From Actinokineospora xionganensis (GTDB taxonomy: Bacteria; Actinomycetota; Actinomycetes; Mycobacteriales; Pseudonocardiaceae), in the NCBI RefSeq assembly GCF_014323725.1, contig NZ_JABVED010000012.1, positions 62,001-126,000 on the forward strand: DNA of 64,000 nt, read 5' to 3'. Shown here one piece after another: positions 27,603 to 36,358 of the stretch. Made by a program: the position numbers and the translations under genes. Position 1 is the stretch's first letter. Every line of letters begins with the position of its first letter. Below the pieces are notes generated by a model. The model made no database searches. It had not been told where the DNA came from and saw only the letters and a list, made by a program, of their open reading frames with translations.

Positions 27603-27849
27603 ACGCCTGCGCAACAAAGGGCCCAGGAGAAGACGCGCCAGTGGATGGAGGCGCAGGACCAGACGCCCGCCCAGACGGCCCGCTTGGGGGCAGATCAGTG
27701 CGTTCAACGAACAGCTCGCGACTGGCGGTCCACACTCCGCAGACCAGGTACTGAGCAAGTTCAACAAGCAGATCGAGGTGCTCAGGCAAGCCGAGGCGGC
27801 TGCCCGGCCTCACCTGGCTCGACAACGGCCCAGGGCCGTTGCCTGCTGA
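27603..27849 (+). pseudogene. Frameshifted small gene of unknown function
   Basis: Two protein-like segments lie in adjacent frames. The first reads TPAQQRAQEKTRQWMEAQ and continues DQTPAQTAR. Then, after skipping one base in the TTGGGGG run at 27684-27690, the other frame reads WGQISAFNEQLATGGPHSAD and VLSKFNKQIEVLRQAEAAAR to a TGA at 27847-27849. Both parts are Gln-rich, polar and helical, unlike GC-driven shadow frames. A one-base insertion (or sequencing error) would restore one ORF of about 80 codons. The start is unclear. The remaining bases of the 27.5-28.0 kb spacer hold nothing else recognisable. Confidence 0.45.
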
Positions 27850-27968
27850 GTGTCAAGCGGGCCCCGGCAGCAGTGACTGGACGACGATGTCTCCCGCCGA
27901 CTATCCCCGCCTGACGACTAGCCTTGGCGAGATCCTGGCGTCGGCGAGGCGTGGATAGTCTGGGCGGC

Positions 27969-28742
27969 ATGGCTGACGAGTTGGTGCACTACGAGGTTTC
28001 CCGAGGCGTCGCGCGGATCACTTTGGACTCTCCGCACAACCGCAACGCGCTGTCGCGGCAGTTGCGCGGCGAGTTGCGTGAGCACCTGTCCGCGGCGCTC
28101 GCCGACGACGCCGTGCGGGTGATCGTCCTCGACCACACCGGGCCCGTGTTCTGCGCGGGCATGGACCTCAAGGAGGCGGGCGGCGCGTCGTCCGGCGACC
28201 AGGGGGTCAACGAGTTCCCCGCGATCCTGGAGCAGATCTGGACCAGCCCGAAGCCGGTCGTCGCCAAGCTGGCCGGACCGGCCCGCGCGGGTGGCGTGGG
28301 CATCGTTGCGGCCGCCGACATCGCCATCGCGGTCTCGGACGCCACCTTCGCGTTCACCGAGGTCCGCATCGGCGTCGTGCCCGCGATCATCTCGGTGACC
28401 GTCCTGCCGCGCCTGCTCCCCCGGGCCGCGCACGAGCTGTTCCTCACCGGTGAGAGCTTCGACGCCGAGCGCGCCGTGCAGATCGGGCTGATCAACTCCG
28501 CGGTCCCCGCCGAGCGGCTCGACGCCGAGGTCGACCGCTACACCGGGATGCTCGCCCTCGGTGGCCCGCTCGCGCTGGCGGCCACCAAGGAGATGCTGCG
28601 CCGCACCCCGGCCGCGGACCTGTCCACGGACTTCGAGGAGATGCTCAAGCTGTCCGCAGGGTTCTTCGCGAGCCCGGAAGGCCAGGAGGGGATCACCGCG
28701 TTCGCGCAGAAGCGCAAGCCGAACTGGGTGCCTCAGGACTGA
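27969..28742 (+). CDS. Enoyl-CoA hydratase/isomerase family protein
   Basis: A 257-residue crotonase-fold protein. The first oxyanion-hole segment is GPVFCAGMDLKEA and the second is PARAGGVGIVAAADIAIA. The position of the first catalytic Glu of true hydratases is occupied by a residue in VRIGVVPAIISVTVLPR, so the exact reaction is uncertain. The 3' end overlaps the convergent barstar gene by 10 bp. Confidence 0.9.
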   Translation: MADELVHYEVSRGVARITLDSPHNRNALSRQLRGELREHLSAALADDAVRVIVLDHTGPVFCAGMDLKEAGGASSGDQGVNEFPAILEQIWTSPKPVVAKLAGPARAGGVGIVAAADIAIAVSDATFAFTEVRIGVVPAIISVTVLPRLLPRAAHELFLTGESFDAERAVQIGLINSAVPAERLDAEVDRYTGMLALGGPLALAATKEMLRRTPAADLSTDFEEMLKLSAGFFASPEGQEGITAFAQKRKPNWVPQD

Positions 28743-29038
28743 GGCTTGGCCAGCACGACGGAGAGGGTGCGGCCGGGATCGGTCGCACCCTCGACGGCGT
28801 CGTCGAGGACCTCGCGGATGGCGCGGTAACCGGACGGGTCGGCCTTGGCCAGGACCTCCGAGTGCGTCCAGATCAGCACGTGCTCGCCCTTGGGCAGCCA
28901 CGACAGGTCCGTCAGGCAGTCGTAGAGCCCGTCGAGGTTGTGGCCGAACCAGTCGGGGAACGACAGGGTCTTGGCGATCGCGGTGTACATCGCGCGCTTG
29001 CTGCGCACCGCGGACCCGTCCAACACGTGTTCGATCAT
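28733..29038 (-). CDS. Barstar-family ribonuclease inhibitor
   Basis: A 101-residue intracellular inhibitor. The barstar core is present: SFPDWFGHNLDGLYDCLTDL, where the Asn-Leu-Asp helix docks into a ribonuclease active site. It starts at ATG 29038 with a 4-bp overlap on the upstream ribonuclease gene, the usual toxin-then-inhibitor arrangement. It protects the cytoplasm from the guanyl-specific ribonuclease encoded immediately upstream. Confidence 0.92.
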   Translation of the reverse strand: MIEHVLDGSAVRSKRAMYTAIAKTLSFPDWFGHNLDGLYDCLTDLSWLPKGEHVLIWTHSEVLAKADPSGYRAIREVLDDAVEGATDPGRTLSVVLAKPQS

Positions 29039-29463
29039 CGGGTCGGGTCCACGAGCACGAAGGACGCGTAGTGGTCGCCGGTGTAGAACAGCTCTTTCCC
29101 GTTGCCGTAGATCATGCGGCGGGCGCCGCGGTCTGGACTGCCAGGGGTGGGCACGGTGTACTCCCGGTAATAGCCGGATTTTTTGGCGGGCAACAGTTTC
29201 TCGCGGTTCTGGAACGTGGTGCCGTCGTTGCGGGGGTAGGGGAACGGCCCGTCTCGCTGGATGAGCCGCCAGGTGTCGGCGGCCTCCTTGGGCAGTTGCG
29301 ACAGCGGCCGCACGTCCAGACCTGATTCCACACCAGGAACGGCCGCCGCGCCCGGCGGCGGCGCGGCGGCGTCGCCGGAGCCGACCTCCCGGATCAGCCA
29401 CCCGGCGAGGACCAGCACGACGAGGCCGACAAGGGCGGCGGTGATGCGTTTTCTCGAACCCAC
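29035..29463 (-). CDS. Membrane-anchored/secreted guanyl-specific ribonuclease (RNase Sa/barnase family)
   Basis: A 142-residue protein with an N-terminal hydrophobic segment (residues 8-25) that serves as signal or anchor, a Pro/Ala linker, and a ribonuclease domain from about 55. Catalytic residues aligned to RNase Sa are E101 in YREYTV, R112/R116 in RGARRMI and H131 in TGDHYASF. All are present, so activity is expected outside the cell. The cognate barstar overlaps its 3' end. Confidence 0.9.
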   Translation of the reverse strand: MGSRKRITAALVGLVVLVLAGWLIREVGSGDAAAPPPGAAAVPGVESGLDVRPLSQLPKEAADTWRLIQRDGPFPYPRNDGTTFQNREKLLPAKKSGYYREYTVPTPGSPDRGARRMIYGNGKELFYTGDHYASFVLVDPTR

Positions 29464-29472
29464 CCGGTCAGC

Positions 29473-29694
29473 CTACGAATCCGTACCGGGACCCGCGCGC
29501 GACCCCAGCGGGCGTTCGTCGCGGGAGGTGCCGAAACGGGCCGACGCGTAGTCCACGACCCGGTCGATAGCCCAGGCCGCCACCACACACAGCGGCAGCA
29601 GCACAGCCATCACCAGGGCGAACTGCGCCGCGAACGGGAGCTGGATGACCCACAGCTCCACGTCGTTCCACCAGTCGGACAACCCGTCAAACAC
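29473..29694 (-). CDS. Small membrane protein (73 aa) of unknown function
   Basis: From GTG at 29694 it reads VFDGLSDWWNDVELWVIQLP, then one long hydrophobic helix (FALVMAVLLPLCVVAAWAID) and a charged tail. It lies 9 bp upstream of the ribonuclease gene, on the same strand, so it may be co-expressed with the nuclease/inhibitor pair. No known family recognised. The open frame extends further upstream, but that part lacks a start with spacing and is basic. Confidence 0.65.
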   Translation of the reverse strand: MFDGLSDWWNDVELWVIQLPFAAQFALVMAVLLPLCVVAAWAIDRVVDYASARFGTSRDERPLGSRAGPGTDS

Positions 29695-29761
29695 GGCTCG
29701 ACAGTAGACCTTGGCCACTTCCGCGCGGCACCGGCCGCCGCCGGTGGATAAGTTGACGACC

Positions 29762-30727
29762 ATGTTCGCCGTCTACGCCACCGCGCCCAGCCCGGATGAC
29801 CCGCTAGCCGCCCTCGAGATCGGGGAACGGCCCGAGCCCGAGGTGCCCGACGGCTGGGTCGCCGTCTCGGTCAAGGCCGCCAGCCTCAACATGCACGACC
29901 TCTGGACCCTGCGCGGTGTCGGGATCAAGGCGGAGCGGTTCCCCATGATCCTGGGCTGCGACGGAGCCGGGGTGCTGGCCGACGGCACCGAGGTCGTGCT
30001 GCACTCGGTCATCGGCGACCCGGCGTGGACCGGCGACGAGACCCTGGACCCGACGCGGACGCTGCTCACCGAGAAGCACCAGGGCAGCTTCGCCGACACG
30101 GTGATCGTGCCCGCCCGCAACGCGCTGCCCAAGCCCGCCGGGCTCAGCTTCGCCGAGGCCGCCTGCATGGGGACCGCGTGGCTGACCGCCTACCGGATGC
30201 TGTTCGTGAAGTCCGGGCTGCGTCCCGGGCAGACCATGCTGGTGCAGGGCGCCTCCGGCGGGGTGTCGACGGCCCTGATCGAACTCGGCAAGGCCGCGGG
30301 CCTGCGGGTGTGGGTCACCGGGCGCACCGAGGAGAAGCGCGCGCTGGCCACCGAGCTGGGCGCGCACGCGGTGTTCGAGTCGGGCGCCCGGCTGCCCGAG
30401 AAGGTCGACGGCGTGTTCGAGACCGTCGGCAAGGCCACCTGGTCGCACTCGATGCGCGCGCTCAAGCCCGGCGGCATCATCGTCGTCTCCGGCTCCACCA
30501 GCGGCCCGGACCCGAGCGCCGACCTGCAGCGGCTGTTCTTCCTGCAACTGCGCGTGGTCGGCTCGACCATGGGCACCCGCGAGGAACTGGCCGACCTGCT
30601 GGCCTTCTGCGATACCGCGGGAATCAAGCCGCGGATCGGCGCGGAGATGCCGTTCAAGCAGGCCAGGGACGGTTTCCAGCAGATGCTCGACGGCGAGACG
30701 GCGGGGAAGATCGTCTTCACCAGCTAA
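29762..30727 (+). CDS. Zinc-binding (MDR) alcohol dehydrogenase family protein
   Basis: A 321-residue medium-chain dehydrogenase/reductase: GroES-like N-domain (CDGAGVLADG), then a Rossmann domain with QGASGGVSTALIELGKAAG, which binds NAD(P)H. The catalytic zinc Cys/His set of true alcohol dehydrogenases is not evident, so a quinone-oxidoreductase-like activity is plausible. It is divergent from the small membrane protein. Confidence 0.88.
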   Translation: MFAVYATAPSPDDPLAALEIGERPEPEVPDGWVAVSVKAASLNMHDLWTLRGVGIKAERFPMILGCDGAGVLADGTEVVLHSVIGDPAWTGDETLDPTRTLLTEKHQGSFADTVIVPARNALPKPAGLSFAEAACMGTAWLTAYRMLFVKSGLRPGQTMLVQGASGGVSTALIELGKAAGLRVWVTGRTEEKRALATELGAHAVFESGARLPEKVDGVFETVGKATWSHSMRALKPGGIIVVSGSTSGPDPSADLQRLFFLQLRVVGSTMGTREELADLLAFCDTAGIKPRIGAEMPFKQARDGFQQMLDGETAGKIVFTS

Positions 30728-30795
30728 AACCGGCACCACTTCGTTACCGGCGCGTATCGAGGATTTCTCGCGTTCGTCGCCTACATTCGGACGCT

Positions 30796-31674
30796 ATGTC
30801 GGACGCCATTCGGGTGACGCGCCACACGTATGGCGGAGTGCGCACGCGGGCGCTGTCGGTCGGCTCCCGCCGCCGTGGCCCCCGCGTCGTGCTCCTCCAT
30901 GGCTTCGGCGACTCCGCCGACACCTGGCGTGGCGTGCTGGCCGAGTTCGCCGCACGCGGGTTGTCGGCGGTCGCCGTCGACCAACCCGGCTTCGGCGAGG
31001 CCGACGACCTGGCGGAGGGCCCGATCCTCCCCCAACTCGACGCCTTCCTCGCCGCACTGGTCGCGTCGGAGGCCCGGTCGGGTCAGGTGGTGCTCGTCGG
31101 GAACTCGATGGGCGGCACGGCGGCGGTGCGGGCCGCACAGAACCAGGCGCTGCCGCTGGCGGGCGTCATCTCCATCGCCGCCCCCGGCTTCAGCGACTCC
31201 TGGCTGCTGCGCGCCCTGAGCGACAACGCGCTGCCGGTGCGCCTGTACTCGTGGCTGCCGGTGCCGGTCCCCGGCCTCGCGGTCCGCGCGATCGCGTCGA
31301 CGGTGATCCCCCGCATTTTGTTCGCGCGACCCGGCTCGGCGTGCCCCGACGCCGTAGCCCGATTCGCCTCGCTCGTCCGCGACCACCGGTCGACGAAGGA
31401 GTTGCTCGGCCGCGGCCAAACCCTCCTGAGCGAACTCCACGACGCCTACCGGCCCCATGACATCCGTATCCCCCTGCTGGTGGTGGCCGGCAGGCGCGAC
31501 CGCTTGGTCGCCGTCGAAGCAGGCAGGCGCCTGCACGGGGACGTGGAGCACAGCACTCTGCGAATCCTCGACGAGTGCGGCCACTGCCCACAGCTCGACG
31601 ACCCCGCACTGACAGCCGACCTGATCGCGAACTTCACCGCCCACACCGGCCGACAGGCCCTGGTCGCGACCTGA
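30796..31674 (+). CDS. Alpha/beta hydrolase
   Basis: A 292-residue hydrolase from ATG 30796. The oxyanion motif is VLLHGFGDSADTW, the nucleophile elbow GNSMGG, the acid GRRDRLV and the His CGHCPQLDDP. The substrate is not predictable. The stop overlaps the next start (TGATG), suggesting translational coupling with the 137-aa protein. Confidence 0.9.
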   Translation: MSDAIRVTRHTYGGVRTRALSVGSRRRGPRVVLLHGFGDSADTWRGVLAEFAARGLSAVAVDQPGFGEADDLAEGPILPQLDAFLAALVASEARSGQVVLVGNSMGGTAAVRAAQNQALPLAGVISIAAPGFSDSWLLRALSDNALPVRLYSWLPVPVPGLAVRAIASTVIPRILFARPGSACPDAVARFASLVRDHRSTKELLGRGQTLLSELHDAYRPHDIRIPLLVVAGRRDRLVAVEAGRRLHGDVEHSTLRILDECGHCPQLDDPALTADLIANFTAHTGRQALVAT

Positions 31675-32087
31675 TGTCGGTGATTGACCGCCGCGAATTC
31701 CGCATGACCTGCCACGACGCCGCGCGCAAGACGGGCGGCAAGGTGATCGAGTTCCGGTTCTCCGACCGTGCGGCACCGAACTTTCACCAAGGCGTGATCG
31801 CGTATCGCGATCGCCTGATCGCGGCGGTGTGCAGTCGCGACTTGGCACTGGTCACCCTCGCCGAGCCGCGAACCATCGAGATCACCGACGGCGCGGAATC
31901 AGGCCCGCTGACATTCCTGGACGATCCTGATCTGCTGGCGGTTATGGCAGGCCGGTACCGAGTGCTCACGACAGCGGAGCTGAACCAGCCGTGCGACCCC
32001 ACACTGTGGCCGAACCTCGACCCACGCGACATCAGGTACTGGAAGCCCAACACCCTCGGTGAAGCCCTCTTCAACTACTGGGACTAG
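31674..32087 (+). CDS. Hypothetical protein, 137 aa
   Basis: Starts on the ATG that overlaps the hydrolase stop. It is soluble, mixed alpha/beta, with REFRMTCHDAARKTGGKVIE near the N-terminus and CDPTLWPNLDPRDIRYWKP near the C-terminus. No catalytic motif or family recognised. The overlap and amino-acid composition support real coding. The 185 bp after it, up to the PhaC-like gene, hold nothing evident. Confidence 0.6.
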   Translation: MSVIDRREFRMTCHDAARKTGGKVIEFRFSDRAAPNFHQGVIAYRDRLIAAVCSRDLALVTLAEPRTIEITDGAESGPLTFLDDPDLLAVMAGRYRVLTTAELNQPCDPTLWPNLDPRDIRYWKPNTLGEALFNYWD

Positions 32088-32272
32088 GGAACTCACCACC
32101 CGAACGCGAGGGGGCGGAACCCAACGGCCTGCCTGGTTGACTCGCCCACCTCCCACCCACAAACGCAGCGGGTCGATCCACGACCATGATCAGGTGGTGG
32201 CGGCCCCAAGCACCACAAATCGCAAGGGGCAGGACCAAACAGGCTCCACCAGACCAAGACCGCCGATCGAAC

Positions 32273-33334
32273 TCAACCGTCGTGCCGCACCTGGAATTCG
32301 TCGATCAAAGGCCACGTCCCCAGCCGAGCACCACGACCCGTCAGCACTCCAAGATGTCCACCTGGCGCGGTCTCGAACCGCACCTCAGCCGCTTCCGGCA
32401 ACAACTCCGTCAGCTTCCGCACCGCTTTCACCGGTGCGATCGCGTCACCGCGACCGGCGATCACGAGCGTCGGCTGCTTGACCCGCCCGATCTCGACCCG
32501 AGTGCCGCCGAGCACGATCTCGCCGTCAGCCAAGTCGTTCGCCCGGAAGAACCGGTGGTAGATCTGCGCCACGGTCCGCCCCGGATAGGCGACCATGTTG
32601 TCCGTGAACCTATCCACCGCCTCGATCTGCGCCAGGTAATCGCGATCAGCGAGGTTCCGCGCGATGGAGATCGGTTTCATGATCTGCTTGTCCAGCCCAC
32701 TGAGCTGAAACGCCTTCCGCACCAGCGGCGCCGGAATCGAGCCGAACGCCTGATAGAGCGGTGTCAGCGCATGACCGCCGGTCGCCTCGATCAGGGGGCG
32801 CAGTGGGGCCACCAACGGGATCGCCTTGAAGTCGAACGGGCTGGCGATCACCGTCAGCGACGCGATCGGGAAGGCACCCATGCGGGCCGCGGCCAACACC
32901 GACATGATGCCGCCGAGGCACCAACCGACGACGTGGACCGGCTTCCCTGTCCGCTCGTGCACCGCCCGCACAGCAGCAGGCAGAACCTCCTCGACCCAGT
33001 GCTCCAGCCCGAGACCGCGGTCGCCGAAGCCGATGCCGCCGTACTCGACTACGTACGTCGGCCGTCCCTGTGAAATCAGGTGCTCGACGACACTGCAGCC
33101 GCGGCGCAGGTCGAAGCAGTAGTCGGGGACGGCCAGCGGCGGCACCAGCAGCGTCGGCAGGCCAGCGGCCTCGACGCCATCGGGCAGGTGGTATTCGAAC
33201 ACCGACCGCGTCCGACCGGAGTCGACGGCGGTGCGCGGCAGCGGTCGGAAGTCGGCGAAGCCGCCGAACAGCGCCTTGTGCGCGACGTTCTCGGCGGCGG
33301 CCCGGACCGTGCCCAGAGTGGGAAGTCCAACCAT
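32273..33334 (-). CDS. PHA synthase-like alpha/beta hydrolase (PhaC family)
   Basis: A 353-residue protein with the lipase-like box GWCLGG, in which Cys replaces Ser, as in polyhydroxyalkanoate synthases. The Asp is in IAGRGDAIAP and the His in PGGHLGVLTGRG. TYVVEYGGIGFGDRGLGLEHW resembles the PhaC cap region. It is short for class I enzymes and no phaE or phaR is adjacent, so a class III-like or hydrolase role is possible. Confidence 0.75.
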   Translation of the reverse strand: MVGLPTLGTVRAAAENVAHKALFGGFADFRPLPRTAVDSGRTRSVFEYHLPDGVEAAGLPTLLVPPLAVPDYCFDLRRGCSVVEHLISQGRPTYVVEYGGIGFGDRGLGLEHWVEEVLPAAVRAVHERTGKPVHVVGWCLGGIMSVLAAARMGAFPIASLTVIASPFDFKAIPLVAPLRPLIEATGGHALTPLYQAFGSIPAPLVRKAFQLSGLDKQIMKPISIARNLADRDYLAQIEAVDRFTDNMVAYPGRTVAQIYHRFFRANDLADGEIVLGGTRVEIGRVKQPTLVIAGRGDAIAPVKAVRKLTELLPEAAEVRFETAPGGHLGVLTGRGARLGTWPLIDEFQVRHDG

Positions 33335-33452
33335 GGGGAACTCCCTCGAAGAAGTGGATTACCGCCGAGGTTAGACACCGACTGTGTCCGCCGTAGACCT
33401 CTCTGTGGCCAACCGCACAACAGTCCACAGCAGATTCAGCACGGTCGCCCGG

Positions 33453-34484
33453 TTATTTCGCGTGCCGCTGCGCCAATCGAGTGGCCGCGTCGGTGAGTTC
33501 ACGCACAAGCGTGCCGATCACCTCGGCGACCGGCGCTTCCCGCGCCAGCGGGTAGCCCTGGCCCGCCCACAGCGCCATCGCCTCCGGGTCTCGCGCCTTC
33601 GCGGCGGCGGCGCGGATCGGGCGAGTCACGTGATGGATCTCCGGGTACGCGGCAGGCACGTGCGGGCCGTACTCGGCGATGAACCGGTTGGCCATGCCGC
33701 GCGCGGACCGCCCGCTGAACGCGCGGGTGACGACGGTCTCCCGCTCCCCCGCCGCGAGCGCTTCCCGGTGCGCGGGCTGGGTTCCGGCTTCCGGGCAACG
33801 CAGGAACGCCGTGCCGAGTTGGGCCGCGACGGCGCCGGAGGCGAGCACCGCGGCGATGTCGGCGCCGCGCATGAGCCCGCCGGTGGCGATCAGCGGCAGG
33901 TCCATCTCGGCCGCGATGAGCCGCAGCAGCGGCAGCAGGTCGTAGGCCGGGGCGTCCGCGGTGAACGAGCCGCGGTGGGCACCCGCGGCCGATCCCTGCA
34001 CGCACAAGGCATCCACGCCGACTGCCGCCCGTGCTTCGGCGGGTGTGGTGACCGTCGCCACGACGGTGGCGCCGACAGCTCGCAGCCGCGCGATGTCGTC
34101 GGCAATGGGCAGGCCGAAGGTGAAGGACACGCACGGGACCGCCAGCTCGACCAACAAGTCGATCTTCGCCGGGTAGTGGTCGTCATCCCAGGTCGGCTCG
34201 CCCGGTTCGACGCCGAGCCGGTTCGCCTCCCGCGACACGAGATCCCGGTAGAGGCCCAGATCGGCTGCCGACTCCGCGCCGGGCACGAACACGTTGACAC
34301 CGAACGGTTTCGGCGTCAGCGCGCGGGTGGCCTCGATCTGCTCGCGCAGGGTTTCGGGGCTGAGGTAGCCGGCGGCGAGGAAGGCGAACGCCCCCACCTC
34401 CACCGCGCCCGCGACGAGCGCGGGCGTGCTGGGCCCACCGGCCATGGGGGCGATGATCACCGGCACTTCGAGGTCAGCGAACAC
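33453..34484 (-). CDS. Nitronate monooxygenase family protein
   Basis: A 343-residue FMN-dependent TIM-barrel protein. APMAGGPS opens the barrel, VSFTFGLP lies in the middle, CVQGSAAGAHRGSF and PLIATGGLMRGADIAAVLASGA bind the FMN phosphate. It starts at GTG 34484 (VFADLEVPVIIAPM); an upstream Ala-rich extension belongs to the antisense of the next gene's tail region and is not real. It oxidises alkyl nitronates such as propionate-3-nitronate. Confidence 0.9.
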   Translation of the reverse strand: MFADLEVPVIIAPMAGGPSTPALVAGAVEVGAFAFLAAGYLSPETLREQIEATRALTPKPFGVNVFVPGAESAADLGLYRDLVSREANRLGVEPGEPTWDDDHYPAKIDLLVELAVPCVSFTFGLPIADDIARLRAVGATVVATVTTPAEARAAVGVDALCVQGSAAGAHRGSFTADAPAYDLLPLLRLIAAEMDLPLIATGGLMRGADIAAVLASGAVAAQLGTAFLRCPEAGTQPAHREALAAGERETVVTRAFSGRSARGMANRFIAEYGPHVPAAYPEIHHVTRPIRAAAAKARDPEAMALWAGQGYPLAREAPVAEVIGTLVRELTDAATRLAQRHAK

Positions 34485-34506
34485 CCCTCCGACAGTAGCC
34501 GCCGAA

Positions 34507-35439
34507 TCAACCGCCGCAGCTGCTACCTCCGCCGCAGCTGCTGCCGCTCGAACAGCTGCTGCCACCGCCGCCACTGGAACTGTCCGAACTGCTGGAGCTG
34601 CCGCAACTGCTCCCACAGCCGCTGCCGCACCCGCCGCCGTCGCTCGAGCTGGAGGTGGAGGCGGAGGCGGAGGCCGTGTTCATGGCGAGGATCTCGTTGA
34701 GTTCCTCGTCCGGGAACGCGGTCAGGCCGTAGAGCGCGATCGGACCGAGGACGGCGAAGCCGACCATCGCGCCGGTGGCGGCCATCCGAGGCGATTGCGT
34801 CCGGTGGTAGTCCAGCGCTTCGCGGCCGCGCGCAGTGATCTTGCTCCTGGCCCGGCCCAGGATTATCCGGCAGACGATCCAGATCCCGAGCGTGATGAAC
34901 AACGCGACCGTGAGGTTCTCGATCGGGCGCTCAAGCTGCAGGCCGTTGACCAGCCTGGCGAGACCGACGCCGATGATGACCAGGAACAGCCAGTGCACCC
35001 GCCGCAGCCGCGCCGCGCGGTGCATGGAGGTGATGAAGCCGCGCTGGTCGAGGGTGTCGATCATCTGCCTGCCCAGCGGGCTGTTCGCGAAGCCGAGCGG
35101 ACCCAGTTTGCCCGCCTTGCGGAACCGGGCGTAGACGAAGTCCTGCACTGGATCGGCCGGGCCCGGACCACCCACAGTCCGGCTGATCTTGCCGCCGCGG
35201 CTGACCCGGACCGCGCCGCCTGCGAGCAGACCCGCCAGCGCGGTGTGCTCGACCCGCGTCGGGCCCGCGGCGAGCAGAGCCAGGTCGTACGGGCTCAGGT
35301 CACCACGGTCACCTGGCTGCGGCTGCGCCACCGACCGGGAACGGACCTTGGCCACGATGACCACGACGACAGCGAACGCGACGGCGATCCAGTAAAGCTG
35401 CATGAACTCCGGACCGGTCAGTCCCCAGGGGTCATCCAC
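34507..35439 (-). CDS. TIGR04222-type membrane protein with Gly/Ser/Cys-rich tail
   Basis: A 310-residue protein: one N-terminal helix, a soluble winged-helix-like region (DLALLAAGPTRVEHTALAGL), then three membrane helices. The last ~50 residues are almost only Gly, Ser and Cys, with many CGSGCGSS/SSCGG units. The pattern is that of the TIGR04222 domain family. The tail may bind metal, be cross-linked, or be a substrate for maturation. Function unknown. Confidence 0.75.
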   Translation of the reverse strand: MDDPWGLTGPEFMQLYWIAVAFAVVVVIVAKVRSRSVAQPQPGDRGDLSPYDLALLAAGPTRVEHTALAGLLAGGAVRVSRGGKISRTVGGPGPADPVQDFVYARFRKAGKLGPLGFANSPLGRQMIDTLDQRGFITSMHRAARLRRVHWLFLVIIGVGLARLVNGLQLERPIENLTVALFITLGIWIVCRIILGRARSKITARGREALDYHRTQSPRMAATGAMVGFAVLGPIALYGLTAFPDEELNEILAMNTASASASTSSSSDGGGCGSGCGSSCGSSSSSDSSSGGGGSSCSSGSSCGGGSSCGG

Positions 35440-35519
35440 GTCGGCCTCCTCAAGCGGTGTTGTCTCCAGGACGTCCGTGATCGACGTGCGGTTCCAGCGG
35501 AGGCGGTTAGATTCTCGAC

Positions 35520-35945
35520 ATGTTCACCGTCGATGACGCCATCCGGATCGCCCGCGACGCGCACGAGGGCCAGGTCGACAAGTCCGGCCGACCCTACATC
35601 GGGCATCCCCTGCGGGTCATGAAAAACGTCAGCGGCGAGTACGAGCAGATGACCGCCGTGCTGCACGACGTCATCGAGGACACCGCGGTGACGGCCGAGG
35701 ACCTCGCGGCGCAGGGATGCCCACCCGAGGTCGTGGCCGCTGTCGTCGCGATCAGCAAGGTGGCCGGGGAGGACCAGGAGACGTACCTGGCCCGGGTCGC
35801 GGCCAACCCGATCGCCCTGGCGGTCAAGTTCGCGGACATCGCCGACAACACCTCCCCCGACCGGCTCGCGAAGCTCGACGAGCACACCCAGCGCAGGCTG
35901 CGCGCCAAGTACACCGCCGCCCTGGCCTTCCTCGGCGCCCCCTAG
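35520..35945 (+). CDS. HD-domain protein, short RelA/SpoT-hydrolase-like
   Basis: A 141-residue HD phosphohydrolase: H27-region (YIGHPLRVM), HD in VLHDVIEDTAVT and the C-terminal KFADIADN with the distal Asp. The residues match those of (p)ppGpp hydrolase domains such as MESH1, so it could be a small alarmone hydrolase. No synthetase domain is present. The 3' end overlaps the convergent MmcQ gene by 4 bp. Confidence 0.85.
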   Translation: MFTVDDAIRIARDAHEGQVDKSGRPYIGHPLRVMKNVSGEYEQMTAVLHDVIEDTAVTAEDLAAQGCPPEVVAAVVAISKVAGEDQETYLARVAANPIALAVKFADIADNTSPDRLAKLDEHTQRRLRAKYTAALAFLGAP

Positions 35946-36322
35946 CCGCGGGCGTCGAGTTCGGCGACCAGCCGCTTCGGCGCGACCATCCGGTACGCCT
36001 CCTCGACGATCTCGGCGATCTCGTCCCAGTGCACCTCGACGTCGACATACACGCCAAGCCAGCCACGGTGGCCCACGTACGGCGGCCGGAAGTACCGCTC
36101 CGGGTCTTCGGCGACCATCTCCTCCTGCACACCCGGCGGCGCGGCGCACCAGAAGGCGACGCGGTCGTCGTGATGGTGGGCGGCGTAGGACACGAAGACC
36201 TTCTTGTCCCGGACGAACCACGTCGGCTCACCGTGGCTGACCCGCTCGGTGGACTCCGGCATGGCCAGACACAGCTCGCGCAGCGTCGGAAGCGGATCAC
36301 GCGTGTCGGTCATGGATGCCAT
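35942..36322 (-). CDS. MmcQ/YjbR family DNA-binding-like protein
   Basis: A 126-residue protein of the YjbR (CyaY-like) fold: LCLAMPESTERVSHGEPTWFV at the N-terminus and YVDVEVHWDEIAEIVEEAYRMVAPKRLV at the C-terminus, quoted in parts. The start chosen is ATG 36322 with AAGGG four bases upstream; another ATG nine bases later is possible. DNA binding is a family proposal only. Confidence 0.85.
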   Translation of the reverse strand: MASMTDTRDPLPTLRELCLAMPESTERVSHGEPTWFVRDKKVFVSYAAHHHDDRVAFWCAAPPGVQEEMVAEDPERYFRPPYVGHRGWLGVYVDVEVHWDEIAEIVEEAYRMVAPKRLVAELDARG

Positions 36323-36358
36323 GATGCCCTTGAGGCACGACAGTCCAAGGGGAGAAGC

